From Streptomyces olivaceus (lineage in GTDB: Bacteria > Actinomycetota > Actinomycetes > Streptomycetales > Streptomycetaceae), in the NCBI RefSeq assembly GCF_000721235.1, contig NZ_JOFH01000001.1, positions 1 to 64,000 on the forward strand: a DNA stretch of 64,000 nucleotides, read 5' to 3'. Shown here in pieces: positions 34,145 through 42,819 of this stretch. A program made the translations under genes and the position numbers. A model generated the notes under the pieces. The model searched no databases. It was not told the origin of the DNA and saw nothing but the letters and a program-made list of their open reading frames with translations. Numbering within the stretch: position 1 is the first letter of the stretch; each line of letters begins with the position of its first letter.

Positions 34145-34498
34145 ATGAGTGTGCGAGTGCGCCGCGTCTACGACCCGCCCGAACCCGGCGACGGCGTACG
34201 GGTCCTGGTGGACCGGCTGTGGCCGCGCGGCATGGCGAAGGACTCGGCACACGTGGACGAGTGGCCCAAGGATCTCGCCCCGTCCACGGCGCTGCGCCGC
34301 TGGTACCACGCCGGCGAGGGCTCCTACGCGGAGTTCGCCCAGCGCTACGAGGCCGAGCTGGCCGCCCCCTCAGCGGCCGAACTCCTCGGTCACGTCCGGG
34401 AACTGGCCCGCGAGGGCGACGTGACGCTCCTGACGGCGTCGAAGTCGCCCGGGGAGAGCCAGGCCGCGGTGCTGCTCCGCCTCCTCGGCGAGAAGTGA
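34145..34498 (+). CDS. DUF488 family protein
   Basis: A 117-residue protein with the DUF488 signatures RVYDPPEPGDGVRVLVDRLW and PRGMAKDSAHVDEWPKDLAP in the first half and VTLLTASKSPGESQA near residue 97. The C-terminal Cys seen in many members (HC-N) is replaced by SPGES. Biochemical function is not established. It follows the WhiB-like gene by 100 bases. Confidence 0.88.
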   Translation: MSVRVRRVYDPPEPGDGVRVLVDRLWPRGMAKDSAHVDEWPKDLAPSTALRRWYHAGEGSYAEFAQRYEAELAAPSAAELLGHVRELAREGDVTLLTASKSPGESQAAVLLRLLGEK

Positions 34499-34579
34499 GG
34501 CGGAGCGGCCCGTCCGGCGCTCGGTCCCGTCCGGCGCTCGCCCCGTCCCCTCGGCCGGTCTCCGTTCAGTCGGCCTCCC

Positions 34580-36253
34580 TCAGCCGGTCTGGTGGGCCGC
34601 CGCCCGGCCCGCGGCGCGGCCGGAGAACAGGCAGCCGCCGAGGAAGGTGCCCTCCAGCGCGTTGTACCCGTGCACTCCTCCCCCGCCGAAGCCGGCCACC
34701 TCGCCGGCCGCGTACAGGCCCTCGACGGGCGTGCCGTCGGCCCCGAGGGCGCGGGAGTCCAGGTCGGTCTGGATGCCGCCGAGCGTCTTGCGGGTGAGGA
34801 TGTGCAGCTTCACGCCGATCAGCGGCCCCGCCGCCGGGTCGAGGATGCGGTGCGGCGCCGCGACCCGGCCGAGGCGGTCGCCGACGTAGCGGCGGGCGTT
34901 GCGGATGCCCTGCACCTGGGCGTCCTTGGCGTACGGGTTGGCCATCTGGAGGTCGCGGGCCTCGATCTGGCGCCGCAGCGCGGCGGCGTCCAGGAGCGGT
35001 TCGTCGGTCAGGCCGTTCATCCGGTCGACGAGCTGCTCCAGGTTGGGCGCGGTCACGAAGTCGGCGCCCTTGCGCAGGAAGGCGTCGACCGGCCCCGGGG
35101 CGCCCTTGCCGAGGAGCCGGGTGCGCAGGAATCCGGCGCGGTCCTTGGCGGTGATGTCGGGGTTCTGCTCGGAGCCGGAGAGTGCGAACTCCTTCTCGAC
35201 GATCCGCCGGGTGAGGACGAACCATGAGTGGTCGTGCCCCGCCAGGCCGTCGGCCGTGCGCAGGTGCCGGAGCGTGCCGAGGGTGTCGTAGCCGGGCAGG
35301 TACGGCTCGGGCAGCCGGCGGCCGAGGGCGTCGAACCACATGGACGACGGTCCGGGCAGGATGCGGATGCCGTGACCGGGCCAGATCGGGTCCCAGTTGC
35401 GCAGGCCCTCGGTGTAGTGCCACATCCGGTCGCGGTTGACCAGGCGTGCCCCGGCCTCGGCGCTGATGCCGAGCATGCGTCCGTCGACGTAGGCGGGGAC
35501 GCCGGTGACCATCTGGGCGGGCGGGGTGCCGAGGCGCTCGGGCCAGTGCCGCCGGACGATGTCGTGGTCGGCGCCGATGCCGCCGGAGGTGACGATCACG
35601 GCCTGCGCGGCGAGTTCGAACTCGCCGGCCGCCTCCCGGCCGGAGGGCACGCCGCGGGGCGAGTGGTCCTCGGCGAGGACGGTACCCCGCACGCCGCGCA
35701 CGGTGCCGCCCTCGGTGACGAGGTGGTCGACGCGGTGGCGGTGGCGGAAGGTGAGCAGTCCGTCGCGCGCGGCCTGCCTGGCGTGGTGCACGAACGGCTC
35801 GACGACACCGGTGCCCGTGCCCCAGGCGATGTGGAAGCGGGGCACGGAGTTGCCGTGCCCGCCGGCCCGCAGGTCGCCGCGCTCGGCCCAGCCGACGGTG
35901 GGCAGGAAGGTGATGCCGTGCCCGGCCAGCCAGGACCGCTTCTCCCCCGCCGCCCACTCGACGTACGCCCTGGCCCAGCGCACCGCCCAGGAGTCCTCGT
36001 CCTCGGTCCGGTCGAAACCGGCGCTGCCCTGCCAGTCGTTCCAGGCCAGGTCGAAGGAGTCCGTGACGCCGAGGCGGCGCTGCTCGGGCGAGTCGACGAG
36101 GAAGAGGCCGCCGAAGGACCAGAAGGCCTGCCCGCCGAGGTTGGCCGCGTTCTCCTGGTCCACCAGGAGGACCCTCCGGCCCCGGCTGGTCAGCTCGTGG
36201 GCCGCGACCAGGCCCGCGAGGCCCGCTCCGACCACGATGACGTCGGCATCCAT
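34580..36253 (-). CDS. FAD-binding dehydrogenase, KstD/fumarate-reductase-like
   Basis: A 557-residue flavoprotein. DVIVVGAGLAGLVAAHELTS at residues 4-23 is the FAD-binding Rossmann motif, with LLVDQENAANLGGQAFWSFGG close behind. Near the C-terminus, GGIQTDLDSRALGADGTPVEGLYAAGEVAGFGG is typical of the 3-ketosteroid dehydrogenase/fumarate reductase family (longer text split here by its parts: GGIQTDLD near 497, LYAAGEVAGFGGG near 518). Substrate unknown. It lies 25 bases after the TetR gene on the same strand, so its expression is probably under that regulator. Confidence 0.88.
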   Translation of the reverse strand: MDADVIVVGAGLAGLVAAHELTSRGRRVLLVDQENAANLGGQAFWSFGGLFLVDSPEQRRLGVTDSFDLAWNDWQGSAGFDRTEDEDSWAVRWARAYVEWAAGEKRSWLAGHGITFLPTVGWAERGDLRAGGHGNSVPRFHIAWGTGTGVVEPFVHHARQAARDGLLTFRHRHRVDHLVTEGGTVRGVRGTVLAEDHSPRGVPSGREAAGEFELAAQAVIVTSGGIGADHDIVRRHWPERLGTPPAQMVTGVPAYVDGRMLGISAEAGARLVNRDRMWHYTEGLRNWDPIWPGHGIRILPGPSSMWFDALGRRLPEPYLPGYDTLGTLRHLRTADGLAGHDHSWFVLTRRIVEKEFALSGSEQNPDITAKDRAGFLRTRLLGKGAPGPVDAFLRKGADFVTAPNLEQLVDRMNGLTDEPLLDAAALRRQIEARDLQMANPYAKDAQVQGIRNARRYVGDRLGRVAAPHRILDPAAGPLIGVKLHILTRKTLGGIQTDLDSRALGADGTPVEGLYAAGEVAGFGGGGVHGYNALEGTFLGGCLFSGRAAGRAAAHQTG

Positions 36254-36278
36254 GACGACCGTCCCTTCCCGATGTCCG

Positions 36279-36902
36279 TCAGTGACGAGTGCTGCCGTCG
36301 GTGAGCAGCGCGGTGAGCAGTTGTCCCAGCCAGGTCCGGGCGTGATCGACGTCCCGGTCGAGGAGCAGCTGGGTGGTGACCCCGTCGTAGGCGGCGACCA
36401 CGGCGTGCGCGGCGCCGTCGATGGAGCCCAGTACGGCGGGCAGGGCGGTGTGCCCGCGGGCCCGGGCGAGCCGGTCGGCGACGGCCCGGCGCAGGCGGGC
36501 CCGGTGTTCCAGCAGGGTCCGCGCGACCTCCGGGTCCCGGGCGGCGTGCACCAGGAAGTCCGTCTTCACCAGGAGCCAGTCCCGGTCCAGGAGCAGCACC
36601 TCGGTGACCCGGTCCACGGCGGCCGGCACGTCGAGGCCGGGGCCGTCGGAGGCGAGGGCGGTGGCCACCTGCTCGGCGATCATGTCGGCCCGTTGCCGGT
36701 AGAGGGCGAAGAACAGCTCGTCGAGGCTGTCGAAGTTGGAGTAGAAGGCGCCCCTGCTGTAGCCGGCCGCGTCGCAGACCTCCTCGATCGACACGCGCCC
36801 GAACCCCTTGGCGGCGAACACCTCGAACGCCGCGTCCAGGAGGTTCGCGCGGGTGCGCACGCGACGCCTGGTCACCCGCCCGGCCGTCGGCCCCGCCGCC
36901 AT
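36279..36902 (-). CDS. TetR-family transcriptional regulator
   Basis: A 207-residue TetR repressor. The DNA-binding domain is at residues about 12-60, with IEEVCDAAGYSRGAFYSNFD as helix-turn-helix. The remaining two-thirds is the helical ligand-binding domain. ATG 36902 is chosen because GAGGAGG lies seven bases upstream on the minus strand; a GTG at 36935 lacks one. It precedes the flavoprotein gene and probably controls it and itself through the operator at 36968-36990. Confidence 0.9.
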   Translation of the reverse strand: MAAGPTAGRVTRRRVRTRANLLDAAFEVFAAKGFGRVSIEEVCDAAGYSRGAFYSNFDSLDELFFALYRQRADMIAEQVATALASDGPGLDVPAAVDRVTEVLLLDRDWLLVKTDFLVHAARDPEVARTLLEHRARLRRAVADRLARARGHTALPAVLGSIDGAAHAVVAAYDGVTTQLLLDRDVDHARTWLGQLLTALLTDGSTRH

Positions 36903-36967
36903 GCCGTGCCTCCTCGGTCCGTTCGACGCGCGCACGCCTCTGCTCGCGTAGGCGTTGGATGCATGAA

Positions 36968-36990
36968 TGTATCGGATACACCGGTGTATC
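36968..36990. promoter_or_regulatory. Triple half-site operator for the TetR regulator
   Basis: TGTATC-G-GATACA (36968-36980) overlaps GATACACCGGTGTATC (36975-36990), a perfect 16-bp palindrome. Three alternating TGTATC/GATACA half-sites therefore lie 66-88 bases upstream of the TetR start. Confidence 0.65.
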
Positions 36991-37036
36991 GAAAGAGTGC
37001 GCGGCGACCGGCCGGATCAGAGAACCGCGACACTCC

Positions 37037-37062
37037 TGTTCCTATTTAGAACACACTTTCGA
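37037..37062 (+). promoter_or_regulatory. Candidate LexA-like (SOS) box before alkB
   Basis: GAACACACTTTCGA (37049-37062) matches the actinobacterial LexA box GAAC-N4-GTTC with one mismatch (TTTC for GTTC). TGTTC (37037-37041) and GAACA (37049-37053) also form inverted arms seven bases apart. The site ends 20 bases before the alkB ATG. Confidence 0.4.
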
Positions 37063-37082
37063 ACAAGGAGTACGCTGGTCGC

Positions 37083-37709
37083 ATGACCATGCACCTCCAG
37101 GGCTCGCTCTTCGACCAGACCGACGAGGTCCGGCTCGCCCCGCTCGACGGGCTGCGCCGTACCCGCCTCGGCTCGGGGGCCTGGATCGACCTGCTTCCCG
37201 GGTGGCTCAGCGGCGCCGACGCGCTGTTCGAGCGGCTGGCCTCCGGGGTGCCCTGGCGCGCGGAGCGCAGGGCGATGTACGAGCGTGTCGTCGACGTACC
37301 CAGGCTGCTCGCGTTCTACGGCGCACCCGACCCGCTGCCGGACCCACTACTGGCCGAGGCCCGCGACGCGCTGTCCGCGCACTACGCCGATGAACTGGGC
37401 GAGCCGTTCACCACGGCCGGGCTCTGCCACTACCGGGACGGCCGGGACAGCGTGGCGTGGCACGGGGACCGGACCGGCCGGGGCGCGCGCCGGGACACGA
37501 TGGTCGCGATCCTGTCGGTCGGCGCGCCCCGGGACCTGCTGCTGCGCCCGGCTGGCGGCGGGGACACCGTGCGCCGCCCGCTGGGCCACGGCGATCTGAT
37601 CGTGATGGGCGGCTCCTGCCAGCGCACCTGGGAGCACTGCGTGCCCAAGAGCAGCCGCGCGGCGGGCCCCCGCATCAGCATCCAGTTCCGCCCGCACGGC
37701 GTGCGCTGA
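37083..37709 (+). CDS. alkB: AlkB-family alpha-ketoglutarate-dependent dioxygenase
   Basis: A 208-residue Fe(II)/2-oxoglutarate dioxygenase that repairs alkylated DNA bases by oxidative demethylation. The metal ligands are His and Asp in SVAWHGDRTG near residue 125 and His in WEHCVPK near 185; the 2-oxoglutarate Arg is in RISIQFRPH near 198. CHYRDGRDS near 115 is also a family block. ATG 37083 follows AAGGAG. The gene is divergent from the TetR regulator. Confidence 0.9.
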   Translation: MTMHLQGSLFDQTDEVRLAPLDGLRRTRLGSGAWIDLLPGWLSGADALFERLASGVPWRAERRAMYERVVDVPRLLAFYGAPDPLPDPLLAEARDALSAHYADELGEPFTTAGLCHYRDGRDSVAWHGDRTGRGARRDTMVAILSVGAPRDLLLRPAGGGDTVRRPLGHGDLIVMGGSCQRTWEHCVPKSSRAAGPRISIQFRPHGVR

Positions 37710-37786
37710 GGACCGGAGGTCCGGTCCCGTCCCCGGGTCTGATTGGCTGTTCCCCGCGGGGCAACCGACCTGGAACGCGGGAGACG

Positions 37787-38545
37787 ATGAGCGCGGACGT
37801 ACGGCAAGTGGCCGACAACACCTACCTGGTGCACGGCGGCCACACGAACTGGGTGATCCTCACCGACGGCGACGCGGTGACCCTCGTCGACACCGGCTAT
37901 CCCGGTGACCGGGGGCTGCTGCTCGACTCCCTGGCGGCCGTCGGGAGTTCGCCCGACGCGGTGGCGGCGGTGCTGATCACCCACGCCCACAACGACCACC
38001 TGGGCTCCGCGGAGTACCTGCGCTCCGCCCACGGCACTCCGGTACTGCTGCACGAGGCCGAGGTACCGCACGCGCGGCGCGACTTCCTCCAGCAGGTGTC
38101 GGTCGGCACCGTCCTGCGCAACGCGTGGCGTCCGGGCGTGCTGCCGTGGACGGTCCACGTGCTGCGCTCCGGCGGCACCGAGCAGCACCCGGTGACCGCG
38201 CCCGCGCCCTTCGCGGCCGGCGGCCCCCTCGATCTGCCCGGCCGGCCCGTGCCGGTGCACACCCCGGGCCACACCGACGGCCACTGCGTCTACCACCTGC
38301 CCGAGGCGGGCGTGCTGATCTCCGGCGACGCGCTGGTCAGCGGACACGCCATCTCCCGGGTGCGGGGACCGCAGCTGCTGCCGGGCCTGTTCCACCACGA
38401 CCGGGCACGCGCGACGGCCTCGCTGGACGTCCTCGCTGCTCTGGAGGGCGACCTCCTGCTCCCGGGACACGGCCCCGCGCACCGGGGCCCGCTGAAGGAC
38501 GCCGCGGCCGAGGCCCGCGAACGGGAGTCCCGGAGCCCGTTCTAG
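37787..38545 (+). CDS. MBL-fold metallo-hydrolase
   Basis: A 252-residue metallo-beta-lactamase-fold hydrolase. The zinc-binding HxHxDH motif is THAHNDHLG near residue 65. Further ligands are in HTPGHTDGH near 160, SGDALVSGH near 182 and LLPGHGPAHRG near 226. Substrate is unknown. ATG 37787 follows GGGAGAC. The last codon pair reads TTC TAG, and this TAG belongs to the CTAG border of the inverted-repeat element at 38542-38732, so the original C-terminus may have been longer or the insertion fell exactly at the stop. Confidence 0.87.
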   Translation: MSADVRQVADNTYLVHGGHTNWVILTDGDAVTLVDTGYPGDRGLLLDSLAAVGSSPDAVAAVLITHAHNDHLGSAEYLRSAHGTPVLLHEAEVPHARRDFLQQVSVGTVLRNAWRPGVLPWTVHVLRSGGTEQHPVTAPAPFAAGGPLDLPGRPVPVHTPGHTDGHCVYHLPEAGVLISGDALVSGHAISRVRGPQLLPGLFHHDRARATASLDVLAALEGDLLLPGHGPAHRGPLKDAAAEARERESRSPF

Positions 38546-38732
38546 GGGGCGTCGTTTGGATCAGGTCGGCTCCGGGGAACAGCGCTTTCCAGCCGACCCG
38601 AGCGGGGTCTGGTGCGTGCAGCTGCAAGGCGGAGGAGGGCGACAGGGCGGAGCCCTGGCAACCGACGACAACGCCGCAGATGTGCGTGCCGGGCCCCGCG
38701 GCCCCCGGCAAGATCCAAACGACGCCCCCTAG
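38542..38732. mobile_element. MITE-like element with perfect terminal inverted repeats
   Basis: A 191-bp non-coding element. The outermost 21 bases on each side are perfect inverted repeats: CTAG followed by GGGGCGTCGTTTGGATC, and the reverse complement at 38712-38732. If CTAG is a duplicated target (the YTAR targets of IS5-type elements), the repeat proper is 17 bases; if TA is the target, it is 19. CTAG is its own complement, so the two cannot be separated. A shorter relative lies at 30427-30511. It has no transposase and would need one supplied in trans. Confidence 0.85.
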
Positions 38733-38741
38733 AGTCGGGGC

Positions 38742-39973
38742 ATGGCCTTGCAGATCAGCGCCACCAACCCGGAGGCCCCGCGCTCCTGCTCGAACTGCCC
38801 TGGCAGACGCCGCTGGAGGAGTGGCCCGAGGAGTACCTCGTGCCGCTGCCGCGCGGCATCTCCCGGCACGTCGTCCGCTACGCGCGCGCCGGTGACGAGG
38901 TCATCGCCGTCAAGGAACTCGCCGAACGGCCCGCGCTGCGCGAGTACCAGCTGCTGCGGGACCTGGACCGGCTCGCCATCCCGGCGGTGGACGCGCTGGC
39001 CGTCGTCACCGGCCGCACGGACGCCGCCGGCGAGTCGCTGGAACCGGTGCTCGTCACCCGGCACCTCGGCGGTTCGCTGCCGTACCGGTCGATGTTCGAG
39101 ACCACGCTGCGCCCGGCGACCATGCACCGGCTGATGGACGCCCTGGCGGTACTGCTGGTCCGGCTGCACCTGGCCGGGTTCGCGTGGGGCGACTGCTCAC
39201 TGTCCAACACGCTCTTCCGGCGGGACGCGGGCGCGTACGCCGCCTACCTGGTCGACGCGGAGACCGGCGACCTGCACCCGCGGCTCAGCGACGGGCAGCG
39301 GGACTACGACCTCGACCTCGCCCGGGTCAACATCAGCGGCGAGCTCCTCGACCTGGAGGCCTCCGGGGCGCTGCACCCCTCCGTCGACCCGGTCGACTTC
39401 GGCACCGAGATCTGCGCCCGCTACCGCACCCTGTGGCAGGAGCTGACCCGCACCTCCGTCTACCCGGCGGGCAAGTACCACTACATCGAGCGCCGCATCC
39501 GGCGGCTCAACGACCTCGGCTTCGACGTGGCCGAGATGCAGATCGAGCACGCGTCCAACGGCGACACGGTCACCTTCGTGCCCAAGGTCGTCGACGCCGG
39601 CCACCACCAGCGCCAGCTGCTGCGCCTGACCGGCCTGGACACCGAGGAGAACCAGGCCAGGCGGCTGCTCAACGACCTGGAGAGCTGGATGGCCACCCAG
39701 GACGACTACGCCCCGGGCGACCCCCTCGGAGCCCGGCCGGAGGTCCTCGCCCACCGCTGGGTGCGCGAGGTGTTCCGGCCCACCGTGCGCGCCGTGCCCG
39801 TGGAGCTGCGCGGCGCGATGGACCCGGCGGAGATCTACCACGAGCTGCTTGAGCACCGCTGGTACCTCTCCGAACGGGCCCAGCACGACATCGGCCTGGA
39901 CACGGCCGTCGAGGACTACCTCACCAGCATCCTGCCAGGGGCGCGGGAGACCCTGCGGCCCGCCACGGAGTGA
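38742..39973 (+). CDS. DUF4032 protein with lipopolysaccharide-kinase-like fold, apparent early frameshift
   Basis: The conserved product is about 410 residues. ATG 38742 encodes MALQISATNPE, the start I know from the family, but the rest (ALLLELPWQTPLEEWPEEYL onward, to the stop at 39973) is read one frame later. Between GAG at 38772 and CCC at 38777 there are two bases where a codon is expected, so one base seems missing. The kinase-like core has AGDEVIAVKELAERP near residue 45 and FAWGDCSLSNTLF near 148; the DUF4032 domain fills the C-terminal half. Translation could start at GTG 38840, which would drop the first 33 residues. A sequencing error is a real alternative. Confidence 0.75.
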
Positions 39974-40063
39974 CCGGCGTACCGGTCCTCACGTGGGCGG
40001 GCCGCCGCGGTGCCCGCGGGCGCGGACGCTGCGGTCCTCACCCGTGCGGAAGCACCGCGGTCG

Positions 40064-40936
40064 TCACGTGTGCGGGACCACCGCCACCGGGCAGGCGGCG
40101 TGGTGCAGCACGCCGTGGGCCACCGACCCGATCCGGGCGCCGACGGCGGTGCGGCGGGCCCGGCGGCCGACGACCATGAGCTGGGCGTTCGCGGCCACCG
40201 ACAGCAGCACCTGGCCCGCGCTGCCCATCTCCACGTGCTCGACGACCGGGACGTCGGGGAACCGCTCGCGCCAGGGTCCGAGGGCCTCGCCGAGCGCCTT
40301 GCGCTCGTACTGCTCCAGGCCCCCGGCCTCGTCGGCGAGCGCCATCGAACCCGGGCTGTAGGTGAACACCGTCGGCAGGGCCCAGGCGCGTACGGCCCGT
40401 ACGGTCGCGCCCCGCGCGGCAGCCGCCTCGAAGGCGAAGCCGATGACGTCGGCGCTGTCCTCCGGTTCCCCCTGCTGGCCGACCACGACCTCGCGGCCCG
40501 CGGCCTCCCCCGCCGCCTCGTCACCGGCCCGCACGAGGACCACCGGCCCGCCCGCCCCGGCGATGACCTGCTGGCCGACGGAGCCGAGCAGGAAGCCCAC
40601 GACGGCACCGTGGCCGCGCGAACCGAGCACCAGGGTCTCGGCGCCGGCCGCGGCGGCCAGCAGCGCGGCGACCGCGTCGCCCTCGCGGACCTCGGTGGTC
40701 ACCGTGAGCTCCGGGTGCCGTTCGGTGACGGTCCGCACCGCCCCGGCGACGGCGTCGCGCACCCACCGCTCCTGCGCGTCCCGGCCCCCCGCGCCGGCCG
40801 CCTCCTGCGTCTCGTGGTGCCAGGAGTGCACCACGTGCAGCGGAGCCCGGCGGCGGACCGCCTCCCGCGCCGCCCAGGCCAGTGCGGCCACGCTCTCCTC
40901 CGAACCGTCCACGCCTGCCGTGATCGGGCGCGTCAT
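40064..40936 (-). CDS. Tandem universal stress protein (two UspA domains)
   Basis: A 290-residue protein with two UspA folds (about 1-145 and 150-290). The first begins TAGVDGSEESVAALAWA and has the ATP-binding motif GSRGHGAVVGFLLGSVGQQV near residue 105. The second ends GRRARRTAVGARIGSVAHGV near 257, where the usual G-2x-G-9x-G-S/T pattern is still visible. Such proteins bind ATP and accumulate under hypoxia or stress. ATG 40936 is preceded by GGGAGGG. It is divergent from the oxidoreductase-kinase operon. Confidence 0.92.
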   Translation of the reverse strand: MTRPITAGVDGSEESVAALAWAAREAVRRRAPLHVVHSWHHETQEAAGAGGRDAQERWVRDAVAGAVRTVTERHPELTVTTEVREGDAVAALLAAAAGAETLVLGSRGHGAVVGFLLGSVGQQVIAGAGGPVVLVRAGDEAAGEAAGREVVVGQQGEPEDSADVIGFAFEAAAARGATVRAVRAWALPTVFTYSPGSMALADEAGGLEQYERKALGEALGPWRERFPDVPVVEHVEMGSAGQVLLSVAANAQLMVVGRRARRTAVGARIGSVAHGVLHHAACPVAVVPHT

Positions 40937-41142
40937 ACGGGTCCCTCCCTGTGTCGCGGTCGCGTCGTTCATGGGGCCCAGTCTTCCCCAAGCCCCTCCG
41001 GCCGCCGCACCGCGGGCGGGGGACGGACGCCTTCCCCGCGCTGCCCGGGCGAGGACCCGCGATCGAACATACGATGGATCTCAGGCCGGTGCGGTGACGG
41101 GGACGCCGGGCCGTGAACCCGGCCGCTCGACGTGGGGGACGT

Positions 41143-42819
41143 ATGACACAGGCCGCCGGCACCACGCGGACCGTCATCATGACCGTGGACGACGATCCGG
41201 GGGTCTCCCGCGCCGTCGCCCGTGACCTGCGCCGGCGCTACGGCGCCGCGTACCGCGTCGTGCGCGCCGAGTCCGGCGAGTCGGCCCTCGACGCGCTGCG
41301 GGAGCTGAAGCTGCGCGGCGACCTGGTGGCCGTGCTCCTCGCCGACTACCGGATGCCGCAGATGAACGGCATCGAGTTCCTGGAGCAGGCGCTGGACGTC
41401 TACCCGGCCGCCCGGCGGGTGCTGCTGACCGCGTACGCCGACACCAACGCGGCGATCGACGCGATCAACGTCGTCGACCTGGACCACTACCTGCTCAAGC
41501 CCTGGGACCCGCCCGAGGAGAAGCTGTACCCGGTCGTGGACGACCTGCTGCAGGCCTGGCGCGCCGGCGACCACCGGCCGGTGCCCAGCACCAAGGTCGT
41601 CGGGCACCGCTGGTCGGCGCGGTCCTCGGAAGTACGGGAGTTCCTGGCCCGCAACCAGGTGCCCTACCGCTGGTACCCCTCCGACGGGCCCGAGGGACGG
41701 CGGCTGCTGTCGGCGGCCGGACAGGACGGTCAGCGGCTGCCCGTGGTGATCACCCCCGACGGCACCCCGCTGGTGGAGCCCGAGGCGCCCGACCTCGCCG
41801 CGCGGGTGGGCCTGGCGACGACACCGGCCGCCGACTTCTACGACCTGGTGGTCGTCGGCGGCGGTCCCGCCGGGCTCGGCGCGGCCGTGTACGGGGCCTC
41901 GGAGGGGCTGCGGACGGTGCTGGTGGAGCGGTCGGCGACCGGCGGACAGGCCGGGCAGAGCTCCCGCATCGAGAACTACCTCGGCTTCCCCGACGGCGTC
42001 TCCGGCGGGCAGCTCACCGAGCGGGCCCGGCGGCAGGCGGCGAAGTTCGGCGCCGAGATCCTCACCACGCGCGAGGTGACGGGCCTGGAGGCCGGCGGGG
42101 CGGCGCGGATCGTCCGGTTCTCGGACGGCTCGGCGATCGCCGCGCACAGCGTGATCCTGGCGACCGGCGTCTCCTACCGGCAGCTGACCGCGCCGGGCAC
42201 GCACGAACTGGCGGGCTGCGGCGTCTTCTACGGCTCGGCGCTGACCGAGGCGGCCTCCTGCCAGGGCCACGACGTGTACGTCGTCGGCGGCGCCAACTCG
42301 GCCGGGCAGGCGGCGATGTTCCTGGCCCGGGGCGCCAAGTCGGTGACCCTGCTGGTGCGCGGCGAGTCCCTGGCGGCGTCGATGTCGTACTACCTGGTCC
42401 AGCAGATCGAGGAGACGCCCAACATCCACGTGCGCTGCGGCACGGTCGTCGAGAGCGCGCACGGCGACGTCCACCTGGAGCGGCTGACGCTGCGCGACGC
42501 GCGGAGCGGCGCCACCGAACGCGTCGACGCGCAGTGGCTGTTCGTGTTCATCGGCGCGGCCCCTCTGACCGACTGGCTGGACGGCGCGGTGCTGCGCGAC
42601 GCACGCGGGTTCATCCTCGCCGGGCCCGATCTCACCCCGGACGGGCGGCCGCCGGCCGACTGGGAGCTGGACCGGCCGCCGTACCACCTGGAGACCAGCG
42701 TCCCGGGCGTCTTCGTGGCGGGCGACGCCCGCGCGGAGTCCGCGAAGCGGGTCGCGTCCGCCGTCGGAGAGGGAGCCATGGCCGTGATGCTCGTCCACCG
42801 GTACCTGGAGCAGTCGTGA
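41143..42819 (+). CDS. Fused response regulator / thioredoxin-reductase-like oxidoreductase
   Basis: A 558-residue three-part protein. Residues 8-140 form a receiver domain with the acidic pair in VDDDPG, phospho-acceptor Asp in LADYRMPQMNG near 68 and Lys in YLLKPWD near 120. Residues about 150-220 look like a glutaredoxin/thioredoxin fold without active-site Cys (GHRWSARSSEVREFLARNQV). Residues about 230-555 are a two-Rossmann flavoprotein: FAD site VVGGGPAGLGAAVYGA near 237, NAD(P)H site VVGGANSAGQAAMFLA near 380, and VFVAGDARAESAKRVASA near 523. The CxxC dithiol of true thioredoxin reductases is absent. The next gene, a histidine kinase, overlaps it by four bases, so this is likely the cognate response regulator. 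Confidence 0.9.
   Translation: MTQAAGTTRTVIMTVDDDPGVSRAVARDLRRRYGAAYRVVRAESGESALDALRELKLRGDLVAVLLADYRMPQMNGIEFLEQALDVYPAARRVLLTAYADTNAAIDAINVVDLDHYLLKPWDPPEEKLYPVVDDLLQAWRAGDHRPVPSTKVVGHRWSARSSEVREFLARNQVPYRWYPSDGPEGRRLLSAAGQDGQRLPVVITPDGTPLVEPEAPDLAARVGLATTPAADFYDLVVVGGGPAGLGAAVYGASEGLRTVLVERSATGGQAGQSSRIENYLGFPDGVSGGQLTERARRQAAKFGAEILTTREVTGLEAGGAARIVRFSDGSAIAAHSVILATGVSYRQLTAPGTHELAGCGVFYGSALTEAASCQGHDVYVVGGANSAGQAAMFLARGAKSVTLLVRGESLAASMSYYLVQQIEETPNIHVRCGTVVESAHGDVHLERLTLRDARSGATERVDAQWLFVFIGAAPLTDWLDGAVLRDARGFILAGPDLTPDGRPPADWELDRPPYHLETSVPGVFVAGDARAESAKRVASAVGEGAMAVMLVHRYLEQS

Noticed and set aside
34498..34579. Short direct repeats after the DUF488 gene (CCCGTCCGGCGCTCG twice)
   Set aside because: Two copies only in a GC-rich gap of 81 bases; no further structure or function visible.
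36959..37393. Plus-strand frame starting in the TetR operator and overlapping alkB
   Set aside because: It uses the operator palindromes as codons and then runs out of frame through alkB; no family resemblance.
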